Shown here one piece after another: positions 37,918-47,761 of a DNA stretch of 64,000 bases. A program made the translations under genes and the position numbers. Positions within the stretch are counted from its first letter, which is position 1, and each line of letters opens with the position of its first letter. The DNA is from Bog-473 sp963728845. GTDB lineage: Bacteria; Actinomycetota; Acidimicrobiia; Acidimicrobiales; RAAP-2. The notes beneath the pieces are model-generated. The model was not told where the DNA came from. It did no database searches and saw nothing but the letters and a program-made list of their open reading frames with translations. The DNA lies in NCBI GenBank assembly GCA_963728845.1, contig CAVSLS010000041.1, positions 1 through 64,000 of the forward strand, given 5' to 3'.

Positions 37918-38056
37918 GTTCTGTCCAGGTGAAGTCCTCGTGTCGGGCGCCACACCACCCCTAGTTGCCGGTTCTGGCATCCAGTTCGACGACCGGGGTG
38001 AACACGAGCTCAAGGGTGTCCCGGGCTCATGGAGATTGTTCGCGGTGGTCAGCTGA
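37918..38056 (+). pseudogene. C-terminal remnant of a class III adenylate cyclase
   Basis: The frame reads FCPGEVLVSGATPPLVAGSG then FDDRGEHELKGVPGSWRLFAV before a stop. This is the typical tail of actinobacterial adenylate/guanylate cyclases (GEVLVS... F-x-D-R-G-x-H-x-L-K-G). The catalytic part is missing; the IS3-like copy abuts it at 37856. Confidence 0.55.
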
Positions 38057-38203
38057 CAGACCCAGCGAAGCCTGTCCGACCCCGGAAAAAGACTCGGCCA
38101 CCGCACACTCGATTCAGGCGGGCAGACTAGCGGCTCGTCGGGAGCACGTTTGCTCCGGCAGTACGGCTCGCTGCAAGCCGGGATTGCGCAGTATTTTCCG
38201 CCC

Positions 38204-38974
38204 ATGAGACTTGTAGCAAGTTGGATCTTCTTTAGTATCTCGATCCTGGCATTGAGCGTGGCGTCCTCCGGAGCGGCGACACGGCAGGAATTGAGGGGAG
38301 TCTCTCAGCCGAACCCGCCTTCCGTAAGGGTCTTGCCGGTGATCTCCTGCATGACAAGCTATGGCGCGGGGTCGCCGCCCAGCCCCTTTGTCCCTCACGA
38401 GCTCCCGACGATGAGCCCCATCAATGGTCTGAGCTTCTACTCAAACGGTCGAATCACCGTCTTGGGACCCACCGGGTGGGCATGTGGTGCACTCGTGGCT
38501 GCCGACGGTGGCCAGAGGCTTGACGTCTACCCGCCGGGCAAACTCGACTACTCGACGCAGCTCGCACCGAAAGGGGCAGAGCTCGTGGAGGTCCAATTGG
38601 ACTACACGGGCCATGTTCCCGGAGTGGCGCTGGTCTGTGACCTGTTCCCGAACTCGGCCGGGGTCTCTGTGGCCAAGGAGAGCAGTTACCCGTGCCAGAA
38701 GCCAGCGAGCGAGAAAAGATCGCAGCTCACTCCCGACGTCGTGGCTTTCTCGGACGCTCCGGGAGTGAAGGGATCGGGCACAGCTTCTGGCGGTTCGCTG
38801 ACGTCAATAGGAGCAGCCGTGTATCCGCAGCTGAGTTTCGGCTCCACGGACAGCGTCAACGTGTCACTGCTCTCTTGCACGCTCCCCAAGACGGATACGA
38901 CGTTGTGCAGGGCCATCGAAGGCGATTACCTCGTGCGGAACCCCCCGACCTACCTTCCCCAAGGCACCGGCTAG
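38204..38974 (+). CDS. exported protein of unknown function
   Basis: A 256-residue protein with a signal peptide (LVASWIFFSISILALSVASS, cleavage after SGA or so). Four or more Cys (SCMTSYG, WACGAL, LVCDLF, YPCQK) suggest disulfide bonds. The beta-rich body includes SFYSNGRITVLGPTGW and AELVEVQLDYTGHVPG. I recognise no family. The start is the ATG at 38204; the frame is open further upstream but does not look coding. Confidence 0.65.
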   Translation: MRLVASWIFFSISILALSVASSGAATRQELRGVSQPNPPSVRVLPVISCMTSYGAGSPPSPFVPHELPTMSPINGLSFYSNGRITVLGPTGWACGALVAADGGQRLDVYPPGKLDYSTQLAPKGAELVEVQLDYTGHVPGVALVCDLFPNSAGVSVAKESSYPCQKPASEKRSQLTPDVVAFSDAPGVKGSGTASGGSLTSIGAAVYPQLSFGSTDSVNVSLLSCTLPKTDTTLCRAIEGDYLVRNPPTYLPQGTG

Positions 38975-39013
38975 ATGGTCACCACCCGGCGAACGGGAAC
39001 TCACGCCTGATTC

Positions 39014-39490
39014 TCATGTCGGTCCGAGGTCACACTCCATGACGACGATCACTTTCGTCGGGTGGCCAACCTCTGGAATCGTTTCTCCGGATAAGCGCAT
39101 CCCCACGCCGAGGTACGCCGTCAGTGCCTGCTCGAACACCCAGACTCAATATGGTCGCCCCCTCCGAAGCCGCCAAGCCTTCACCTGATCGAGCAGCTGC
39201 CCGGCTATTCCACGTCGGCGGTGGGACGGCGTCACCCACATTCCGACCAGCTCACGCTTTTTGGGGTCTCCGGACCGACCGTCCACACCAACGGCCACTC
39301 CTACCAGTCCGTCGTCGTCCGCCACAAACCACCGACCAGTGATGGCAAGGTCGCGCCGCTTCGCTTCGTCGTAGGCCGATTCGCGGTCGAAGGTCGAGGT
39401 GAATGCTTCAGGGGCATCCATCAAGGACCGGAGACGGACGTCTCGGATCTCCTGCCATTCATCGGAACTGAGAGCGCGAATCCCAATCAC
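39014..39490 (-). pseudogene. GNAT N-acetyltransferase with 3' frameshifts
   Basis: From GTG 39490 the frame gives IGIRALSSDEWQEIRDVRL, GRWFVADDDGLVGVA and VGMWVTPSHRRRGIAGQLL with the acetyl-CoA loop R-R-R-G-I-A. It then breaks near 39170 to QVKAWAASEGATILSL in a second frame. A third gives WVFEQALTAYLGVGMRLSGET and ends at 39014. The joined reading is a normal GNAT. The start could lie further upstream. Indels are the same single-base type as elsewhere. Confidence 0.65.
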
Positions 39491-39668
39491 TGGCTGGCGA
39501 AGGATGGTTGGAGCTGAACCGGCATAGAGGGCGACTTGCTCCGCCAGAGTGTGTCGCCATTCCGATTGGCGAACGGGGACACCCTTAGGGATCTCAGATC
39601 GGCTCACTGGTCCAGCGTGACAGCAGCACCGTTCCTTCCGCGGATCTGCTCCAAGCCATCGGCCCTTT

Positions 39669-39980
39669 TCAGACTTCGTTGCCCTTGTCTTCGAGGTCCG
39701 CGGCCATGGTGTCGTAGCCGGCACTCGTCAATATTCGGCGCAAGTCGACGAGTTGTTGTCCGTCGATGTCCTTGTCACTCGGACGCCTGAGAACCTCGGT
39801 CTCTTGGCCGATGCGGAACAGAAACATGTCGTCGTGCTGTTGTTCGATGGATCCGATCGCATCGAGCAATGACACGACATCATGCCATTCGACGTTGTGG
39901 TTCGTCTTTTGCTGAAAGATCTGTAGCAGCGTGTCTCGATGATGGCCGCTGAGATGCCCGGGCCCTGAGATTGACGACAT
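39669..39980 (-). CDS. uncharacterised protein with HicA-like pattern
   Basis: A 103-residue protein reading GHLSGHHRDTLLQIFQQ, HNVEWHDVVSLLDAIGSI and DIDGQQLVDLRRILTSAGY. A close pattern occurs in many actinobacterial hypothetical proteins. The first part, EWHDVVSLL followed by a beta hairpin, recalls the HicA double-stranded RNA-binding-like fold, but no antitoxin HicB is seen beside it. The ATG has GAGAGGAT upstream. Function is open. Confidence 0.6.
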   Translation of the reverse strand: MSSISGPGHLSGHHRDTLLQIFQQKTNHNVEWHDVVSLLDAIGSIEQQHDDMFLFRIGQETEVLRRPSDKDIDGQQLVDLRRILTSAGYDTMAADLEDKGNEV

Positions 39981-40240
39981 CGGGATCCTCTCGTCGTGGT
40001 GAAGACTTCAATGTAGCGAGAGTCCCCGATTGGGGCGAGACCCCGAAGGTCTCAGCCATTTGTGGCACGTGAAATCCGTCACACACGGCGGCGAGGACGG
40101 TGCGAGAGGCAATCAGAGTCCGGAACCCGCACGGTGCCGGTGTCCTCTCTGAACTGTTTGGGATAGGGGCATTTGGTGGCTGAGGTCCAACGCCTAGAGT
40201 CGATCCGACATCCCGTCCCAGCGTTCGAGGGCAGTCCGAT

Positions 40241-40936
40241 TCAGCTTTGTTGGGCTGAACCGAAAATGAACCACCCCGTCGACTGGATCTCAGCCTTCCA
40301 GCCCTCTGCTTCGACCAGCGACTGCAGCTCACCCGGCTCGTACATCACACTCACGACCCGGTACTCGGATCCGTCCCTCAGACGACGCAAGTGCACGTCC
40401 GTGTCGTATTTGATGACGAAGGGATCCTTCACGGGCGTCTTTGGTTGCGGGTCGTTTCGATTGTCGATGAGGAATGCTCGTCCCGAGGGAGTGAGCCACG
40501 AGGCGACGAGCGACCAGAACTCGCCAAATCGGGACCTTGGCACGTGCGAGAGCCAGAAGGAGAAGAACACCACGTCATAGTGGGAATCGGCTTGCCAATC
40601 GAAGAGATCCGCCATGACGTAGTTCACGGCGGAGCGTCCCACCCGTCTCTGATTGAGCGCGAGGACCTCGGGCGAACTGTCCACCACGGTGAGGCGGTCG
40701 GCTGTACGGGCGAGACGCTCGGTCCACCAACCGGTACCTCCGGCCAGTTCCAAGACCGAGCCGGTGGCTCCAAAGGTGGCGAGAGTGTCGTCCACGACCG
40801 CTACTTGGCTCTGCCATTCGAGCAGCTGTTCCTCGCCCCGGTCGAACCGGCCTCGTCGCTGCCACCATTCGTCGTACTCGGGCGCCCGGGCCTGGTAGTA
40901 GGACCGCTGCTCTGAGAGCAGGTCCTCGTCGCTCAC
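40241..40936 (-). CDS. class I SAM-dependent methyltransferase
   Basis: About 231 residues. GSVLELAGGTGWWTERLA is the SAM-binding motif I, DRLTVVDSSPEVL motif post-I, and YDVVFFSFWLSHVP the motif II region. It starts with YYQARAPEYDEWW, common in methyltransferases of this subgroup. The GTG at 40936 gives this normal start; the longer frame to 41137 adds unlikely sequence. Substrate unknown. Confidence 0.82.
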   Translation of the reverse strand: MSDEDLLSEQRSYYQARAPEYDEWWQRRGRFDRGEEQLLEWQSQVAVVDDTLATFGATGSVLELAGGTGWWTERLARTADRLTVVDSSPEVLALNQRRVGRSAVNYVMADLFDWQADSHYDVVFFSFWLSHVPRSRFGEFWSLVASWLTPSGRAFLIDNRNDPQPKTPVKDPFVIKYDTDVHLRRLRDGSEYRVVSVMYEPGELQSLVEAEGWKAEIQSTGWFIFGSAQQS

Positions 40937-41072
40937 TTCGGCAGTTTCGCGCTCTTGAATGAGTGCCTCAAAGGCTGGCCAACGTGACCCCGGTCCAGGA
41001 GAACGGGGGCACGCCATACAACGGGTGCCTTGACTGGATATTGGCAGAATGGGCCGGTGACCGTGCCGGGCC
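40937..41072. other. short intergenic stretch
   Basis: No gene seen. It separates the methyltransferase from a membrane-protein remnant. Confidence 0.3.
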
Positions 41073-41351
41073 GGCATTTCGTATGCAGCCCTCTGGGCGG
41101 CGGTGATCGCTGCCCGACTGGGATTTGTGTATGCCACCTATCACTCCCCATCACTCGATCGGTGGTTGACGACGCAAGGTCTCACCTCCGACACGATTAC
41201 CGATGCCCCCTGCTCTTCATGGCCAGCAATGGTGCTCGCTCGCACCGCCATACTTCGCGGTCGCGCCCAGAGGCTTCACGCCGAAACCTCAGATGATCTC
41301 CAACCAACGACGCCGATCCCGGCGGGGTCCATCCCACACGCCCACGGCTGA
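41073..41351 (+). pseudogene. C-terminal remnant of a CcdC/DUF1453-like membrane protein
   Basis: The frame reads GISYAALWAAVIAARLGFVYA, then SLDRWLTTQGLTSDTITDA. A second frame supplies ALLFMA, and the first resumes at AMVLARTAILRGRAQRL. This is the pattern of the last two helices of CcdC-like integral membrane proteins. The front part is missing and two small indels lie near 41205 and 41225. Confidence 0.4.
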
Positions 41352-41721
41352 GGTCGCTCTGTCGGCACTCGGTTCGACGGTCGGGTAGCAACATGGTCGA
41401 GGATTCGGAGGGTGCTCCACTCGTGTCGCAGGGTGGCACCCGGTCCCAGAACGGGGACACCTCAGCACGATTGACTGACGCGCGTTATGGGACACCTGTA
41501 GCTCCCAGATCCGTCGATCTGCATGGCTGAGCTTGGCCCACCTTGAATACGACCGACCGAAACAGATGAGGAGTTCGGTAGTGGCAAGTCGGGCGTCCGA
41601 AAGTATCGCAGGTTGAGCGAACCCGTGTGCCTTGACGGAACCTCCATCCCTACCGACGCGCTCAGTCCCGCAGCTCCGAGCTCTATGGCAAAGTCAGACG
41701 CGTGAACCCCGATTCGTCAGG
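41352..41721. other. 370-base stretch without a supported gene
   Basis: Reading both strands I find only short frames without familiar motifs. No repeat or tRNA-like structure is seen. Confidence 0.35.
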
Positions 41722-42183
41722 CTAGATCGCAGCCTCGTTGGTCTGGATCAGCTTGGCGAGGATGCGACCAAGTTCGTCGATGTCCAGATGGGTGAGCGGT
41801 TCGACGAAGTAGCGCCCGATGCCCTCTTCGTGTTCTGGCCATACCTGCTCGAACCTTTGCCGGCCCTTGCGGGTCAGATTGACGTCGAAGCGTCGGCGAT
41901 CGTGTCTGTTGAGCTTGCGGCGAATGAGTCCATCGTTCTCCATTCGATCGAGCATGCGGGTGAGGCCGCTGCGGCTGAGAGCGTCTCCAAGGACCATCGA
42001 AGCGGCTAGCTCCTGCAGTGGGAGAGCCCCCTGTGGCGCCCACGCAAGGTGGACAAGCACATCGAACTCTTCGATAGCGAGGCCGACGTCGGACAGGTCG
42101 CGCCGGAAGCGCCCCATTATCAGCGCCGTCGCCCACTGGAGCTGGCGCCACACGGCGAGTTCACTCGAACTGGGCTTGGGCAT
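41722..42183 (-). CDS. MarR-family transcriptional regulator
   Basis: A 153-residue winged-helix regulator. EEFDVLVHLAWAPQGALPLQELA leads to the recognition helix SRSGLTRMLDRMENDGLIRR, and the wing is NRHDRRRFDVNLTRKGRQRF. MarR proteins bind small aromatic or stress ligands and usually repress a neighbour. The divergent small gene at 42280 is the likely target, with an inverted-repeat site between them. Confidence 0.88.
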   Translation of the reverse strand: MPKPSSSELAVWRQLQWATALIMGRFRRDLSDVGLAIEEFDVLVHLAWAPQGALPLQELAASMVLGDALSRSGLTRMLDRMENDGLIRRKLNRHDRRRFDVNLTRKGRQRFEQVWPEHEEGIGRYFVEPLTHLDIDELGRILAKLIQTNEAAI

Positions 42184-42206
42184 GGTCCCTAGCATAACCT
42201 GTCCGA

Positions 42207-42223
42207 TTGACGATATTTGACAA
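42207..42223. promoter_or_regulatory. candidate MarR operator
   Basis: TTGAC, seven bases, then GACAA form a near-symmetric repeat (TTG and CAA ends) in the divergent region between the MarR gene and the gene at 42280. The spacing fits MarR-type half-sites. TTGAC could also serve as a -35 box for the downstream gene. Confidence 0.4.
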
Positions 42224-42279
42224 ATCACAGATTGTCGCCTACGATTGCGCCCGAGTTCGACACCACAGGAGGTGGGGCA

Positions 42280-42549
42280 ATGCAAGACATCATGATCAGG
42301 ATCGAAACGGATGATTTCGAGGCGTGGAAGGCGCAGCACTACCTGCACGCCTCCAACCGGACCGCCTTCGGCATCACCGACGGGCCCGCCTACCAAGACA
42401 TCGACAACTCGAAGGCTGCGCTGTTCCACATCAAGACCGATGACATGGAGCGGGCCATGCAGTGGTTCAAGACTGACACCTTCAGAGGGGCGACGAAGTT
42501 GGCCAAGGTCACCGGCCGCACCTTTTACCTTGCCCAGCCACAGGCCTGA
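42280..42549 (+). CDS. small uncharacterised protein
   Basis: An 89-residue protein starting MQDIMIRIETDDFEAWKAQH after AGGAGGT, with ALFHIKTDDMERAMQWFKT and TGRTFYLAQ. The strand-helix pattern is that of small ABM/cyclase-like ferredoxin folds, and it resembles the protein at 53047 in layout. It is probably under control of the divergent MarR regulator. Confidence 0.7.
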   Translation: MQDIMIRIETDDFEAWKAQHYLHASNRTAFGITDGPAYQDIDNSKAALFHIKTDDMERAMQWFKTDTFRGATKLAKVTGRTFYLAQPQA

Positions 42550-42898
42550 TTGGGCACGATCTCGTCGCTACGGACCGCTCAGCCCCCGTTAGGCCAGGGG
42601 ACCGGATTGACGGTTACCCGAACCAAACGGCGGCCGACCAGGCCAACGCGCCTCGGGCCGACCGGGGACCGATTCGGCGATCTGCGCATGGATGGGTCTC
42701 CCATTAACGCACCCGCCATTGCGGGCCGAGGGTGCCCCCAGGTTGCCTGATTCGGTAGGTGGCAGGGTCGTCGAGCAACGTGCCGGTCGAAACGGTGGTA
42801 TCTGACCCAATCCGGACCGGTTCACACCCATCCCACCCGAGGCTTAGCCGAGGCCCCAGTTGAATCCCCGGTGGTAGAGGGGCCATCATTTCAGGCAG
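42550..42898. other. 349-base stretch without a supported gene
   Basis: No coding signal or RNA gene seen; frames crossing it are low-quality. It may hold the promoter for the DUF4235 gene. Confidence 0.35.
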
Positions 42899-43231
42899 AT
42901 GGAGGCTCGCTACCACCACACCTGGAGGCCTCACAAGCCCGTCAACGCCAGCCCCGAGCAGAAGAACCTGGGCTGGAAGGTGGTCAACGCCGCCTCAGTG
43001 GCCGTGGCTGCCATCGTGACCCAGCGCCTGCTCACCATGGCCTGGCGCCTGGTGCGTAACGAGCCCCCTCCTAGCGGACCGGCGGACCGCAGAGTCACCT
43101 GGGGCGCCGCCCTCACATGGGCCACCTCCATGGCCGTGGGCATCGCCGTCTCCCGAGTGGTGGCCGTGCGCCTGTCCGGCAAGGTCTGGGAGGCCGCCGT
43201 GCACGAGTCGCCCCCAGAAGCGCCCTCCTAG
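42899..43231 (+). CDS. DUF4235 small membrane protein
   Basis: A 110-residue protein. LGWKVVNAASVAVAAIVTQRL is the first membrane segment, VTWGAALTWATSMAVGIAVSRVVAVR the second; both fit DUF4235, a short actinobacterial family of unknown role. It starts a cluster of small membrane or stress-type proteins (SHOCT, DUF6325, DUF1269-like). Confidence 0.82.
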   Translation: MEARYHHTWRPHKPVNASPEQKNLGWKVVNAASVAVAAIVTQRLLTMAWRLVRNEPPPSGPADRRVTWGAALTWATSMAVGIAVSRVVAVRLSGKVWEAAVHESPPEAPS

Positions 43232-43359
43232 GCCCCAGGGCCTCTGTGAGCCCCCGCCGTTCCCGGTGACAGGCAGACACACCGCTGCATGTGGTGTCCC
43301 GACCACCGGAGCGAAAGGCTGGGTTAGCTGACGTAGAGCCAACCCCAAGATTTACAGAG

Positions 43360-43644
43360 CTAACCCGAAGCGAGGATCTTGGCCTTCTGCGCCTCGAACT
43401 CGGCGTCGGTAAGGATGCCTTGAGACTTCAGATCGGCGAGATCCTTCAGCTGTGCGATGGGGTCCGGAGCAGGTGCAGGTGCAGGTGCCGGTGCCGGTTG
43501 GGGGGCGTACTGCTGTTGCTGTGCGTACTGCTGTTGATCTTGCTGTGCCCACCGATTCTGCTGCCGTCTTGAGACACGGTTCGACACGGCAGTGGCTGTC
43601 CCAGCGATTGCTGCGGTACGTGCGATACCTCGGAGTAGCGGCAT
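43360..43644 (-). CDS. SHOCT-domain protein with Gln/Pro-rich linker
   Basis: A 94-residue protein. The N-terminal RGIARTAAIAGTATAVSNRV may be a membrane-proximal helix. A Gln- and Ala-Pro-rich linker follows, and the C-terminal SHOCT motif reads LKDLADLKSQGILTDAEFEAQKAKIL. SHOCT is a short helical module that seems to promote oligomer formation. The same motif ends the protein at 47762. Confidence 0.85.
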   Translation of the reverse strand: MPLLRGIARTAAIAGTATAVSNRVSRRQQNRWAQQDQQQYAQQQQYAPQPAPAPAPAPAPDPIAQLKDLADLKSQGILTDAEFEAQKAKILASG

Positions 43645-43667
43645 GGTCTTGTCCCTTCTGCTTTCGA

Positions 43668-44105
43668 TCAGCCTTCGGCGGCGTCGAGCGCCGCCACGAG
43701 GTCATCCTGGGGGATGTATCCGGCGGCCACCAGCTGGGCCTCGCCACGACGCAACGCCTGGATGAAAGGCGTCGCCCAGCGGTTCTCGAAGATCAAGATT
43801 CCAGCGGAGGAGCCCGGTTCGATGACCGATGCCGCCTCGGAGAGATCGCTCTCGGCGAGCAGGCCCGAAGACGCTCCGGCGAAGACGGCTAGGTCGAGTT
43901 GCCCATCGTGGTCAATGTCCTGAAGTTCGAGCGCTCGCATCGAGCCATCGGAGTCCCGCCTCACGAACATGAGGTCGAGGATTCGGATGACACCACGGTC
44001 AACAAGGTCAAGCAGGGTCGAGAAACCTTCGCCCGTCATCTTGTTTCCTGGGAACTCAACGATCAGATAGCTGATCGGACCCAGGGTGCCCGTTTCGTCG
44101 GCCAT
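43668..44105 (-). CDS. DUF6325-type protein
   Basis: A 145-residue protein with GPISYLIVEFPGNKMTGEG, LLDLVDRGVIRILDLMFVRRD and ILIFENRWATPFIQALRRG. These fit the actinobacterial DUF6325 family, often found beside SHOCT proteins, as here (24 bases away, same strand). Its function is unknown; the fold resembles the DUF1269 group. The ATG has AAAGGTGG upstream. Confidence 0.8.
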   Translation of the reverse strand: MADETGTLGPISYLIVEFPGNKMTGEGFSTLLDLVDRGVIRILDLMFVRRDSDGSMRALELQDIDHDGQLDLAVFAGASSGLLAESDLSEAASVIEPGSSAGILIFENRWATPFIQALRRGEAQLVAAGYIPQDDLVAALDAAEG

Positions 44106-44364
44106 CGTGAAGCCACCTTTCGAGGAAACTGATGCTCAGGAACCGAAGCTAACTCATCTGAACTCGCCCCGGCCATGGCGTTCACCAGACCGTCGCAGAG
44201 GTTGAATCGCAGGGGGCGAGTCCCCACCCACAATCAGACGGGCCACTTCACGCCTGCACCGTTGGAGGCCATTGAACCCCTCTGGGCGAAGACCTTGGAG
44301 ATGTAGCGTCCGGGTCAATGGCTCGCACTGTCAAGGCTGACCGTCAGCGGGAGGGTGGCGGCAC

Positions 44365-46055
44365 GTGCCAATGGTCGGATGGGTACGCACTTACGATCGT
44401 CGCTGGCTCCGAGGCGATCTCATCGCCGGAGTCGCCGTCGCAGCCCTCATCGTTCCAAAGAACTTGGGGTACGCATCCATTGCTGGGGTGCCGGTCCAAA
44501 TCGGCCTCTATGCCGCCGCCGCCGGAGCGATCCTCTACGCCGTCTTCGGAACAAGCCGACAGATCTCGACCGGACCGAGTTCGGGATTGGCGGCAGTAGC
44601 CGCCAGTGCGGTCCTAGCTGCGAAGATTACGGGGATTCAAGACGTGGCGTCCTTTGTCGCCACAATCACCCTTGCTTCGGGGGTGCTCTTCCTTCTCCTG
44701 GCCGTGTTCAAGATGGGGTGGATCGCCCAGTTCTTGTCTCGTGCCGTGGTCACTGGATTCCTCTTTGGAGCTGCCATCGACGTGGTGATCGGTGAACTCC
44801 CCAAGCTGACCGGGACGGATGTCTCAGGCGCCAACCCGATCCAAGAGCTGCGGTCCCGGTTCTCGTCTCTAGGCAGCGTTAGCTGGGCGACCGTGGTCGT
44901 CGGCGTCGTCTTGCTTGTCGTCGTCTTTGGGTTGCGGGCAGTGGCGCCACGTATCCCTGGGGCGCTCGTTCTGGTTGTCGGGGGTCTCTTGGCCTCGTGG
45001 AACTTTGACCTTGGCGCCCACGGCGTGGCCCTCGTAGGGGAGGTTCCGAGAGGGCTGCCTACCGTGAAGCTTCCGGAATGGCACTTGGTGAGTGCGCATA
45101 CGAGCACGATTGCCATAGCCGCAGTCGCCTTAGTGCTCATTGGCTTTTCACAGACGGCCGGAGACTCTCGGTCGTTCGCCGCCAAGCACCGCTACCGCAT
45201 CGACATCAACCAGGAATCAGTCGCTCAAGGCATGTCGAACGTGGGCGCCGGACTCTTCCAGGGAATGCCCGTCTCAACGAGCCTGTCGGCGAGTTCCCTG
45301 AACGACCACTCGGGCGCACGTTCGGGCCTTGCGTCGCTGACCTCTGGGGTGATCGTCTTGCTTACGCGCTCGTCCTCGCACCGGTGTTCTCGAAGTTACC
45401 CAAACCTGTGCTCGCTGCGCTCATTATCGAAGCAGTCGTCATGGGCATGATGGACTTGCCCGAGATGCGCCGCCTCGCCCGGGTGCAGCGGTTCGACTTC
45501 TGGATCGCCATGGCTGCCATCGCCGGCACACTCGTGTTCGGTGTTCTGGCAGGAGTGATGATCGGGATCGGGCTCTCACTGCTCTGGCTGATCTCGGTAG
45601 CCACCCGCCCCACGATGCCGCTGCTCGGGCGTGAGTCGGGTACCCAGGTCTTCAGGGAGCTGGACGAACATCCGGCCGACGAGCAATTCCCAGGAGTCGT
45701 CATCCTTCGGCTGGACGGAGGCCTCTTCTTTGCAACCTCTGATGCCCTGGAGGATCGGGTCCGAGAGGTGGCGCTCTCAACGCCCGGAATAGCGGGGATC
45801 GTGCTCGACTTCGAAGGCATCGACTTCATCGACTCGCAGGGATCAGCGAAGATGAGCGAAATCCTCGAACTGACCAAGCAATCCGGTATCACTCTGCAGC
45901 TCGCCCGGGTGAAGCCGGCCGTCCATGAGGTCTTGAAACGGGACCGCTTCTTCGAGCGGATCGGTGGCGGCCGGACGCATGGGAACGTGTACAGAGCAGT
46001 GGAGGTGGAGATGCGAGAAGCACGTTCTCGACCCGACGGTGACCTAAATCCCTGA
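44365..46055 (+). pseudogene. SulP-family anion transporter with STAS domain, frameshifted
   Basis: The first frame from GTG 44365 gives the SulP membrane domain: DLIAGVAVAALIVPKNLGYASIAG, GLYAAAAGAILYAVFGTSRQ, and GMPVSTSLSASSLNDHSGARSG. It breaks near 45362. The second frame continues ALVLAPVFSKLPKPVLAALII and FDFWIAMAAIAGTLVFGVLAG, with a C-terminal STAS domain: FPGVVILRLDGGLFFATSDAL and DFEGIDFIDSQGSAKM. One added base near 45362 restores a whole carrier of normal length. Substrates of such carriers are sulfate, bicarbonate or dicarboxylates. Confidence 0.8.
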
Positions 46056-46167
46056 CGACAACAGAGACGAGGTCTTGCGCTGCCCCGCATTGACGACCCG
46101 ATCAGACAATAGGTGCGGTCATCATCTACGAACGGTCTATCTATTGCGTCGAAGACCATCCTCAGGC

Positions 46168-47568
46168 TCAGGGCGTCGCCGCCACGGACTGTGGACTGCG
46201 GAGAAACATCGTGACCCCAAGGCCGATGAAACCGATTGCCGCCACAACGATCATGGCAAGGGCATAGGACCGTGTCGGGTCCGTCAGTCCCGATATGAGA
46301 ATAGTGCCCGCAATAGCAGTGCCCAGTGACGACCCCAGGTTCGACACACAGCGGGACAGCCCAGAGATCTCGCTCTGTTGGTCCTCTGGGAAGGCAGACT
46401 GGACCACATTCACCGAGGGGGTGAGCATCACTCCGAGGCCCAGCCCGATCAGCAGGAGCCCGGGTGCGAAGGCCCACTCGCTCGGCGAGTGCTTGACGAT
46501 CAGGAGCAAGAAGACCACGCCGGCGATGGTGGTCACGAACCCGGTCAGGATCAACGTGCGCTGCTGGAAGCGCTTCGCCAGTCCGCCGGCCGCCAGCGAG
46601 GACACCAAGATGCCCAAGGTGGCCGCCGTGAAGATCACGCCGGTCTTGACGGCGCTGTAGTGCCGCACGACCTGGAGATAGCCGGAAACGACGAAGGACG
46701 TGCCCATGAGCATGAGCCACTGCACGTTCTGGGTCACCAGTCCGAGGTTCGACGTGCGGTTTCGGAAGAGCTTGGTTGAGAGCAGCGCCTCTTTCCCGGC
46801 ACGCTCACGGCTCCGGACCCAGGCGAAGAAGCCGAAGATGATGAGGGCGCCTGCGACGATCAGGAGCGCACACAGAACGAGGTTGTTGTCGGCCGCCATG
46901 ATCCCGATAACCAGTGTCACCAGCCCGACCGCCGAGAGGATCGTCCCCACGGTATCGAACGGGCGAGTGGGGTCGGCCGGCAGCGGGTCATGCAAGCGAC
47001 GACTGAGCAGCACGATGAGGACGACCACAACGGCTTGAAAGACGAAGGCCAACCGCCAGGTGGTCGCTGTGGTTATGAATCCTCCGATGAGGGGGCCGGT
47101 GGCGGCACCGATCCCACCCATGCCGCTGATGATGCCGAACGCCTTGGCCCGAGACGTGAGGTCGTGGAAGAGCATCGTCGTGAGGATGTACACGGGGGGA
47201 ATGAGAAGCGCCGTGCCCACCCCTTCGAGGATTGAGTTTCCGAGGATCAGAACCCCTAGGCCGGGGGCGACGGCACTGAGCACCGCACCCACTGCGTAGA
47301 TCGAAAGTCCCATCGTGAAGCAGCGCTTTCGGCCCCATCGTTCGGTCAGCTTGCCACCGGGAATCATGAGCGCCGCCATGACCAACAAGAACAAGGTGAT
47401 CGCAATCTGAACGCCTTGGACCGTGGTGTGCAGGTCCTGGCTGATGTCGTTGATCATCACGTTCATGTTGGAGCCAGCGAAGCTGCAGATGAACTGGGCC
47501 ATGGCAAGCGGGAGCAGCATGCGCCGCAGTGACGGAGCCATCCTCCGGGTCTCGACGGGACTCGCCAT
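46168..47568 (-). CDS. MFS drug exporter-like transporter (DHA2 type)
   Basis: A 466-residue protein with about 14 membrane helices. The loop 2-3 signature reads GGKLTERWGRKRCFTMGL and helix 5 has the motif-C-like GGIGAATGPLIGGF. It most resembles DHA2-type proton-driven multidrug exporters of actinobacteria. Substrate not predicted. It runs convergent to the SulP gene with a gap of about 110 bases. Confidence 0.88.
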   Translation of the reverse strand: MASPVETRRMAPSLRRMLLPLAMAQFICSFAGSNMNVMINDISQDLHTTVQGVQIAITLFLLVMAALMIPGGKLTERWGRKRCFTMGLSIYAVGAVLSAVAPGLGVLILGNSILEGVGTALLIPPVYILTTMLFHDLTSRAKAFGIISGMGGIGAATGPLIGGFITTATTWRLAFVFQAVVVVLIVLLSRRLHDPLPADPTRPFDTVGTILSAVGLVTLVIGIMAADNNLVLCALLIVAGALIIFGFFAWVRSRERAGKEALLSTKLFRNRTSNLGLVTQNVQWLMLMGTSFVVSGYLQVVRHYSAVKTGVIFTAATLGILVSSLAAGGLAKRFQQRTLILTGFVTTIAGVVFLLLIVKHSPSEWAFAPGLLLIGLGLGVMLTPSVNVVQSAFPEDQQSEISGLSRCVSNLGSSLGTAIAGTILISGLTDPTRSYALAMIVVAAIGFIGLGVTMFLRSPQSVAATP

Positions 47569-47761
47569 CGCCCTATTCTGCCGCCTTCGATCTACCGATG
47601 CGGCTGGATCGTCTGAGGTCAGTCACTCAGACGATCCAGGCCCCGCCAAAGGACCGCCTGGGCTTCATCCGCCCCGCACGAATCTTGCCGAAGGTTCCTC
47701 GCAATGGATCAGTCCGCAAGGTAGACATAGATGCGTTATCTCTGACGACTAGGAGGATCGG

